A DNA stretch of 13,110 nucleotides, from the NCBI GenBank assembly GCA_002360455.1, contig DEQQ01000065.1:1-13110 (forward strand). Direction: 5' to 3'. The notes below the pieces were generated by a model. That model had not been told where the DNA came from and made no database searches. It saw nothing but the letters and a program-made list of their open reading frames with translations. Source of the DNA: Saprospiraceae bacterium UBA3362. GTDB taxonomy: Bacteria; Bacteroidota; Bacteroidia; Chitinophagales; Saprospiraceae. Both the position numbers and the translations under genes were made by a program. Of the stretch, positions 7,859 to 13,110 are shown piece by piece (position 1 is the stretch's first letter; every line of letters begins with the position of its first letter).

Positions 7859-7888
7859 TTGCATATTTACTCAAAATGAATAGCTTTG
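7859..7888 (+). promoter_or_regulatory. Bacteroidota-type promoter for topA
   Basis: TTG (7859-7861), a 19-bp spacer, then TAGCTTTG (7881-7888) gives an exact match to the TTG/TAnnTTTG promoter used by the primary sigma factor of Bacteroidota. The predicted start near 7895 leaves a leader of about 25 nt before the topA ATG. It shows that topA is transcribed independently of the small exported protein upstream. Confidence 0.7.
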
Positions 7889-7920
7889 CGGCTCTTAAGA
7901 GAAACTAAGTTAAAAAAGAT

Positions 7921-10524
7921 ATGGCCAATAAGCTGTTAATCGTAGAGTCACCTGCCAAAGCAAAAACAATAGAAAAATACCTTGGTAAGGAGTTCAAAGT
8001 GAAGTCATCCTACGGGCACATCAGAGACTTAGAAAAAGGGACAAAGGGAATTGAAATAGACAAAAAATTTAAGCCGAACTATATCGTCAGCCCTGAGAAA
8101 GTCAAAGTTGTAAAAGAGCTAAAGGACTGGCTTCCAAAAGTAGATGAAGTTTGGTTGGCGACGGACGAGGATAGAGAGGGAGAGGCTATATCTTGGCATC
8201 TTTGTGAGGTATTAGGTCTAAATCCCAAAACCGTAAATCGAATAGTATTTCGAGAAATTACAAAGCCCGCCATCCAAAAAGCCATTCAGTCTCCAAGAAA
8301 TGTAGATCTTAATTTGGTTAATGCACAGCAGGCCAGAAGGGTTTTGGACAGATTGGTGGGGTTCGAAATGTCAGAAGTCCTTTGGCGAAAAGTAAAAAAT
8401 AAACTATCGGCAGGCCGAGTACAGTCTGTCGCAGTAAAATTGGTAGTAGAAAGAGAACGAGAAATACAAGAGTTTAAAACGACTCCTTTTTACAGAGTGG
8501 AGGCAATATTTCCTGCAAAAAATAAGCAAGGAGAACAAACCAGTTTTAAGGCTGTACTGAATCACCAATTTGCCTTGGAGAAAGAAGCTAATCAGTTTTT
8601 GACCTCCTGTGCAGACTCCGCTTATAAAGTAGAAAATGTCGAAGTTAAACCGGCTAAAAGATATCCCGCACCTCCATTTACTACCTCAACATTGCAACAA
8701 GAAGCAAGTAGAAAGCTTGGATTTGGAGTAAACAGAACAATGGGTGCGGCTCAAAAATTGTATGAGTCCGGTTTTATTACCTATATGAGAACAGATTCTC
8801 CAAATATAAGTGAACTTGCATTGACGGCTATGGCACAGGAGATCCAAAAACAGTTTGGCCAAGAATATGTCCATACAAGACAATACAAGTCCAAAAATTC
8901 CAATGCTCAAGAGGCGCACGAAGCCATCCGTCCTACCTACATGGATCTTCGTAACGCGGGAGAAAATTCGGATCAACAAAAGCTGTATGAACTCATTTGG
9001 AAGCGTGCAATGGCTTCTCAAATGTCGGCAGCAGAATTAGAAAAAACACAGGCTACAATTTCTATTTCGAAAGTAAAAGATCATCAGTTCATAGCAGAAG
9101 GAGAGGTGCTGTTGTTTGATGGTTTCCTGAAGCTATATATTGAATCTACAGATGATGAAGAAAATGATGAAAGCGGACTGCTCCCTCCTTTAAAGGCAGG
9201 AGATCAACTACAGTATAGCTCCATCACAGCCTCAGAAAAATTCACCAAGCCTTTGCCGCGGTATACTGAGGCAAGTCTTGTGAAAAAATTGGAAGAATTG
9301 GGAATCGGAAGGCCGTCAACCTATGCACCAACCATTTCCAAAATTATGGAAGAAGATAGGGGTTATGTGGTTAAGGAAAGCAGAGAGGCTATCCAACGGC
9401 AAGCGATTCGATTGACCTTAGAAAAATCCAAAATTGCAAAACATATTGAAATAGAGAATGCCGGGGCAAGCAAAAATCATCTTTTTCCAACCGCTACTGG
9501 AGCAGTAGTTTGTGATTATTTGTCGGAGCATTTTACTGACATTATGAATTACGGTTTTACGGCTGAGATCGAAAAAGAATTTGATGAAATAGCTGAAGGC
9601 CAAAGAGATTGGGTCAAGATGATTGATGAGTTTTATTGGCCATTCCATGAAACAGTTACCAATGTAATGGAGTCCGGCGAGCGAGCCAAGGGAAGAAGAG
9701 ATCTTGGAATAGATCCCTTGAGCAATAGAAAAGTCTTGGTACAATTAACTCGATTTGGGCCGGTGGTTCAGATAGGAGATCGCGATGAGTTGCCGGAGGG
9801 AGAAAAACCTCGTTTTGCCAATCTTAGGCCGGGTCAAAGTATGGAGACCATCAGCTTCGAAGATGCAATGGATTTGTTCAAATTGCCAAAAGAACTGGGT
9901 GTTTATCTGGGTCAAGCTGTGAGCATTGGAGCCGGTCGTTTTGGGCCTTATGTAAAATTTGGAGAGAAGTTTATTTCACTTCCCAAAGGCTTGGATCCTC
10001 TTTCTGTTGAAATGGATACAGCCATTCAGATCATTGATGCCAAGGAAGAAGAAGATGCGCCAATAGGTCATTACAAAGATCTGCCTGTGACCAAGGGCAA
10101 GGGCAGATTTGGGCCATTTGTAAAATGGAACGGCTTGTTTATTAATGTTCCTAAGCGAATTAATTTTGATACCATAACCATTAAGGAAGCTATTCCATTG
10201 ATTGATGCAAAAGAAGAGAAGGAATCAAATCGATATATCCATCAGTTTGCGGAAGAAAAATTCAGTGTAGAAAATGGACGATGGGGACCTTATATAAAGT
10301 TTGGGAAGAAGATGATTTCTATTCCAAAATGGGAAGGTCAGAAAGTAACATCTGAATTAGCAGCTTCAATGAGTAAAGAACAATTTATTAAAATAATTGA
10401 AGAACAGATACCCGGCGCTTTTGCTCCAAAGCAAAAGAAAACTTCAACTAAGAAGACAGCAGCGCCTAAGAAGACAGCAGCTCCCAAGAAATCTGCGGAA
10501 AAACCAAAGCTCACAAAAAAATAA
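7921..10524 (+). CDS. topA: DNA topoisomerase I (type IA)
   Basis: 867 aa, cytoplasmic; relaxes negative supercoils by cutting one strand and passing the other through. The Toprim domain opens with LLIVESPAKAKTIEKYLG (catalytic E9) and contains TDEDREGEAISWHL, giving the metal-binding acidic residues D82, D84 and E86. The active-site tyrosine is Y288 in FITYMRTDS. EAHEAIRPT and the GIGRPSTYAPTI box of the cleavage core are also present. Instead of zinc ribbons (there are no CxxC pairs), the C-terminal third has four Toprim-associated repeats with RFGP/RWGP motifs, starting near nucleotides 9748, 9933, 10099 and 10275. The protein ends in a Lys/Ala/Pro-rich tail of about 30 residues that probably binds DNA non-specifically. 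The ATG is chosen because the protein begins directly with the Toprim strand. It has its own promoter and faces the lpx operon. Confidence 0.98.
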   Translation: MANKLLIVESPAKAKTIEKYLGKEFKVKSSYGHIRDLEKGTKGIEIDKKFKPNYIVSPEKVKVVKELKDWLPKVDEVWLATDEDREGEAISWHLCEVLGLNPKTVNRIVFREITKPAIQKAIQSPRNVDLNLVNAQQARRVLDRLVGFEMSEVLWRKVKNKLSAGRVQSVAVKLVVEREREIQEFKTTPFYRVEAIFPAKNKQGEQTSFKAVLNHQFALEKEANQFLTSCADSAYKVENVEVKPAKRYPAPPFTTSTLQQEASRKLGFGVNRTMGAAQKLYESGFITYMRTDSPNISELALTAMAQEIQKQFGQEYVHTRQYKSKNSNAQEAHEAIRPTYMDLRNAGENSDQQKLYELIWKRAMASQMSAAELEKTQATISISKVKDHQFIAEGEVLLFDGFLKLYIESTDDEENDESGLLPPLKAGDQLQYSSITASEKFTKPLPRYTEASLVKKLEELGIGRPSTYAPTISKIMEEDRGYVVKESREAIQRQAIRLTLEKSKIAKHIEIENAGASKNHLFPTATGAVVCDYLSEHFTDIMNYGFTAEIEKEFDEIAEGQRDWVKMIDEFYWPFHETVTNVMESGERAKGRRDLGIDPLSNRKVLVQLTRFGPVVQIGDRDELPEGEKPRFANLRPGQSMETISFEDAMDLFKLPKELGVYLGQAVSIGAGRFGPYVKFGEKFISLPKGLDPLSVEMDTAIQIIDAKEEEDAPIGHYKDLPVTKGKGRFGPFVKWNGLFINVPKRINFDTITIKEAIPLIDAKEEKESNRYIHQFAEEKFSVENGRWGPYIKFGKKMISIPKWEGQKVTSELAASMSKEQFIKIIEEQIPGAFAPKQKKTSTKKTAAPKKTAAPKKSAEKPKLTKK
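10450..10485 (+). repeat. Tandem 18-bp repeat in the topA tail
   Basis: Two adjacent in-frame 18-bp units (10450-10467 and 10468-10485, two mismatches) each encode KKTAAP. A third partial unit follows (KKSA). They build the basic tail of topoisomerase I, and the number of units could vary by slippage without breaking the frame. Confidence 0.75.
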
Positions 10525-10534
10525 TCCGATAAGT

Positions 10535-10569
10535 CAAAGGTATTTTTATTGATAATGGAATACCCTTTG
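10535..10569. terminator. Possible bidirectional terminator between topA and the lpx operon
   Basis: CAAAGG plus TATT (10535-10544) can pair with AATA plus CCTTTG (10559-10569, one bulged C), forming a hairpin of about ten pairs between the convergent 3' ends of topA and the ABC ATPase gene. Neither side has a long T-run close to the stem, so its efficiency is doubtful. Its place in the short convergent gap is the main support. Confidence 0.45.
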
Positions 10570-10576
10570 AGTAAAT

Positions 10577-11194
10577 TTATTGCGGATGCCATGGCACGAA
10601 TTCATCAACTAATGAAAAATCATCTGCATCATTAGATGAAATAAGCACAATTCGGTTATTTGCATAAGATTGAATCCAATGTGAATATTTTTTTCGCCAA
10701 TAGTCATCTAGAAAGGAACCCGGTTCGTCAAGTAAAAGAATTTCACTCTGAGTAAAAATAGAAATGGCCAGTTTTACTCTTTGTTTCATTCCGGATGAAA
10801 AGCTTTGCAGTCGTTGGTGTTCAAATTTTTTTAACTCCAACTGGTCAATACAATCTTCATAGCCTATTGTAGAATAAAAAGGACGGAACTGATTATGAAA
10901 TTGTATAGATTCTTTTAAACTCAAACTATCATACAATTCGATATAGGGAGCAGTGAATGAAATCAACTGTGATTCGCTTGTAGGATTTATCTGAATTCCG
11001 TTGTTGTCATTGTATTGGACCAACCCTTTGCTCGGGATTAACTGCTTCGAAAGAATAGCCATGAGTGTGGACTTTCCACTCCCGTTGGGACCTGTTATTC
11101 CGTAAGTTTTAGCTTGTTTAAAATGATAATTGAAGTCGGATATTATCCAGTGTTTATTGTATTTTTTCCAAACGGACTGAGCGACAATTTCCAT
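10577..11194 (-). CDS. ABC transporter ATP-binding protein, CcmA-like
   Basis: 205 aa, a single short nucleotide-binding domain. Walker A is GPNGSGKST (35-43), the signature is FSSGMKQR (132-139), Walker B is ILLLDEP (152-158) and a D-loop SFLDD follows. Two switch residues deviate. Where the Q-loop glutamine is expected the sequence reads ISFTAPYIELYD (79-90), with proline at the aligned site. The H-loop histidine is replaced by N188 in VLISSNDADD. From memory, a Bacteroidota-specific group of small ABC ATPases has the same features, so this is probably a family trait rather than decay. The gene begins only 6 bp after lpxA ends and is surely co-transcribed with it. No permease gene is in the window, so the partner and substrate are unknown. 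A link to envelope or lipid biogenesis is inferred from context only. Confidence 0.85.
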   Translation of the reverse strand: MEIVAQSVWKKYNKHWIISDFNYHFKQAKTYGITGPNGSGKSTLMAILSKQLIPSKGLVQYNDNNGIQINPTSESQLISFTAPYIELYDSLSLKESIQFHNQFRPFYSTIGYEDCIDQLELKKFEHQRLQSFSSGMKQRVKLAISIFTQSEILLLDEPGSFLDDYWRKKYSHWIQSYANNRIVLISSNDADDFSLVDEFVPWHPQ

Positions 11195-11200
11195 CCAATA

Positions 11201-11971
11201 CTAGGCTCTGTACATTCCCTTCATTATACCTCTCTCAGATCTTTGGATAAACTCCAAAATCAATTGCTTGTCTTCAGAATCCGGCAAGTCTGTATAAACC
11301 ATTTGCTTTCCGGTGGTGATATTCCTATTCTTAACAAAAAGATATCTGTAGATCTCATGAATAGCATGAATTCGATCTTGAGAGAAGCCTCTTCGTTTTA
11401 ATCCAACAGAATTTACACCCTCATAAGAAAGTGGGTTGCGAGCAGCCTTCACATAATGAGGCACGTCCTTCATTACCAATGAGCCTCCGCCTATCATCAC
11501 ATGTTTTCCAATTTTTACAAACTGATGCACCGCAGTTAATCCGCCTAAAATGGCATAATCGTCGATATCAATATGGCCGGCAAGATTCACATTGTTTGCT
11601 AAAATAACATTGTTTCCTATAAAGCAATCATGAGCAACATGAACATAAGCCATAAGCAAACAGTTAGATCCTATTTTGGTGGTTTTGCTGGCTACGGTGC
11701 CTTTATTGAGTGTACAATATTCCCTAATAATAGTGCTGTTTCCTATTTCTAGAGTGGTTTCTTCGTTGTTGTATTTTAGATCTTGAGGGATAGCACTGAT
11801 AACAGCTCCGGGAAAAATCTTCACATTGTCACCAATTCTTGCGCCATTCATTATCGTGACATAAGGACCAATCCAACAGTTTTTTCCAATGACGACATCT
11901 CCACCGATAGTTGCATATTGTTCGACTATCGTGCCTTCACCCAAAACTGCTTTAGGATTGATATTACTCAT
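11201..11971 (-). CDS. lpxA: Acyl-[ACP]--UDP-N-acetylglucosamine O-acyltransferase
   Basis: Catalyses the first step of lipid A synthesis, transfer of a 3-hydroxyacyl chain from ACP to the 3-OH of UDP-GlcNAc, in the cytoplasm. The N-terminal two thirds is a left-handed beta-helix of hexapeptide repeats (IGGDVVIGKNCWIGP, ARIGDNVKIFPGAVI and others). The catalytic histidine is H114 in YVHVAHDCFIGNN, matching His125 of the E. coli enzyme. GGLTAVHQFVKIG and HYVKAARNPLSYEGVN also fit the family, and a helical C-terminal domain follows. I chose the ATG at 11971 (256 aa, MSNINPKA) because it puts the first helix coil at the usual distance. A longer frame from a TTG at 11998 would add nine unlikely residues. 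The start overlaps the end of lpxC-fabZ by 8 bp, suggesting translational coupling. Confidence 0.96.
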   Translation of the reverse strand: MSNINPKAVLGEGTIVEQYATIGGDVVIGKNCWIGPYVTIMNGARIGDNVKIFPGAVISAIPQDLKYNNEETTLEIGNSTIIREYCTLNKGTVASKTTKIGSNCLLMAYVHVAHDCFIGNNVILANNVNLAGHIDIDDYAILGGLTAVHQFVKIGKHVMIGGGSLVMKDVPHYVKAARNPLSYEGVNSVGLKRRGFSQDRIHAIHEIYRYLFVKNRNITTGKQMVYTDLPDSEDKQLILEFIQRSERGIMKGMYRA

Positions 11972-13110
11972 TATGATTTGATTCTGATCGTTTGACAATT
12001 TGGGCGGTTAAAACGGCTTCACATACCAACTTATTGCCTACGTAAGCGGTTCCATTCATTTGGACAATTCCGCGTTTTATAGGTGCGGCGAGTTCCATTT
12101 TCATTATTAACGAATCACCCGGGAGGACTTTTTGTTTAAACTTGGTTTGATCAATTTTGACAAAATAAGTGTCCCAACCGCTAGGGTCTTCTTGTGTAGA
12201 TATGGCGAGAATTCCTCCCGTTTGAGCCAATGCCTCTATTTGCAATACTCCGGGATAAACAGGGTTGTTTGGAAAATGCCCCTGAAAACAACTGTCCGTA
12301 AAACTTATATTTTTTACTCCGATTACATAATTTGGCGCCATTTCTATAATCTTATCTACAAGAAGAAATGGGAATCGGTGAGGCAGTATTTTTTGAATTT
12401 GTATGGTATCTAAAATAGGGGTTTTGTCGGGATCATAAACGGGAATATTTCTAAGTTTATTCTGTTCAGTGAACTTCCTTTTTAAAAATCTTGTGAACTC
12501 GACATTGGATTTATGCCCCGGTTTTTTGCATACAATTTTGCCAACAATTGACTTTCCTAACAAGCTTAAGTCTCCGACAACATCGAGAAGTTTGTGTCGC
12601 GCAGGTTCATTAGAAAATTGCAGTTTGGTAGTATTCAAAACCCCTTCTTTGTCTACTTTGACACTAGGCTTGCCCAATTTTTTAGCCAATAAATCCAATT
12701 CATCCTGACTCATCAAACGATCTACAATAACGATAGCATTATCAAGATCACCTCCTTTGATCAAATTTTGTTCAATCAATTGTTCCAACTCGTGCAAAAA
12801 AACAAATGTTCTACAGGGAGCGACGTCGGTATTGAATTGATCAATAGTCTCCAAAGTGGCATACTGTTGCCCTAGGATTTTGGAATTGAAATCAATCAGG
12901 GTAGTTACTTCAAATTTGTTGGATGGCAGGGCCATATATTCGGCTCCTGTTTCTTCATCTTTAAATGACAGTGATTCTTGGATGATGAATTGTTCTTTTT
13001 CAGCTTCTAATTCCGTAATGCCTGCGGACTTTATGGCTTCAACAAAATGTTTGGCACTGCCGTCTAAAATAGGAATTTCGGGTCCATTGATGTCAATTCT
13101 TACATTGTCT
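11964..13110 (-). CDS. lpxC-fabZ: Bifunctional UDP-3-O-acyl-GlcNAc deacetylase / 3-hydroxyacyl-ACP dehydratase, 5' end missing
   Basis: The reading frame is open to the window edge; 381 residues are visible. The LpxC part opens with DNVRIDINGPEIPILDGSAKHFVEAI, then carries the zinc and catalytic region ARHKLLDVVGDLSLLG (H172 and D176 in visible numbering) and GHKSN (H199). The third zinc ligand, in the EHLLAAL-type motif, would lie outside the window. After a basic linker (about 210-235), a complete FabZ hot-dog domain follows: LPHRFPFLLVDKI, then QGHFPNNPVYPGVLQIEALAQ with catalytic H278 and E292. LpxC performs the committed step of lipid A synthesis; FabZ dehydrates 3-hydroxyacyl-ACP in fatty-acid elongation. 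The fusion is usual in Bacteroidota and may balance the shared substrate pool. The ATG at 12935 is an internal methionine, not the start. lpxA follows with an 8-bp overlap. Confidence 0.96.
   Translation of the reverse strand, partial: DNVRIDINGPEIPILDGSAKHFVEAIKSAGITELEAEKEQFIIQESLSFKDEETGAEYMALPSNKFEVTTLIDFNSKILGQQYATLETIDQFNTDVAPCRTFVFLHELEQLIEQNLIKGGDLDNAIVIVDRLMSQDELDLLAKKLGKPSVKVDKEGVLNTTKLQFSNEPARHKLLDVVGDLSLLGKSIVGKIVCKKPGHKSNVEFTRFLKRKFTEQNKLRNIPVYDPDKTPILDTIQIQKILPHRFPFLLVDKIIEMAPNYVIGVKNISFTDSCFQGHFPNNPVYPGVLQIEALAQTGGILAISTQEDPSGWDTYFVKIDQTKFKQKVLPGDSLIMKMELAAPIKRGIVQMNGTAYVGNKLVCEAVLTAQIVKRSESNHNE

Noticed and set aside
8686..9021. - strand frame of 111 aa inside topA
   Set aside because: It is a shadow of the topA coding frame, with cysteine/leucine-rich nonsense composition and no domain.
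11972..11998. Longer lpxA starting from TTG at 11998
   Set aside because: The nine extra residues do not fit the LpxA N-terminus. The ATG at 11971 gives the usual length and a typical short overlap with the upstream gene.
12933..12935. ATG at 12935 as the start of the lpxC-fabZ gene
   Set aside because: The same frame stays open to the window edge and encodes recognisable LpxC sequence (NGPEIPILDGS), so this methionine is internal.

Overview
The window comes from a member of the Bacteroidota. Three secreted proteins carry the markers of type IX secretion (T9SS), a system confined to that phylum. LpxC and FabZ are fused into one polypeptide, as is usual there. Two promoters match the Bacteroidota consensus (TTG, 19-20 bp, TAnnTTTG), and starts lack Shine-Dalgarno sequences. 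The style of the large beta-helix/protease protein recalls Saprospiria, but this is an impression; the sequence alone does not fix the family.

Layout. (1) 1-412: AT-rich, with no gene I can support. (2) 413-6090, + strand: three consecutive genes for exported proteins. These are a 1037-aa putative metzincin-type metalloprotease with a beta-helix-like middle and a T9SS tail, a 511-aa protein of propeller-like repeats with a T9SS tail, and a 315-aa protein with a degenerate T9SS-like tail. A strong intrinsic terminator hairpin separates the first two. (3) 6289-7109: the remains of an IS66-family insertion sequence on the - strand. tnpA-like and tnpB overlap by 4 bp and keep a good promoter, but tnpC is absent. 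The pair lies between two diverged ~61-bp direct repeats, and tnpB takes its stop codon from one of them. (4) 7266-7808, +: a small exported protein probably carrying the DUF6794-type domain. (5) 7921-10524, +: DNA topoisomerase I (topA) with its own promoter, four C-terminal Toprim-associated repeats and a lysine-rich tail. (6) 10577-13110, - strand: an operon convergent with topA, consisting of lpxC-fabZ (5' end outside the window), lpxA, and a CcmA-like ABC ATPase.

How the genes work together. LpxA starts lipid A synthesis by acylating UDP-GlcNAc and LpxC carries out the committed deacetylation. FabZ supplies the fatty-acid side from the same hydroxyacyl-ACP pool, so the - strand operon links outer-membrane lipid A and phospholipid synthesis. 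The ABC ATPase at its end lacks the usual Q-loop glutamine and switch histidine, and has no membrane partner in the window. The left third is accessory (secreted surface proteins plus a decayed transposon); the right half is core genome. The least ordinary parts are the large metzincin/beta-helix/T9SS protein, the repeat-bounded IS66 remnant and the non-canonical ATPase. I see no CRISPR array, tRNA, rRNA, phage or obvious defence system.
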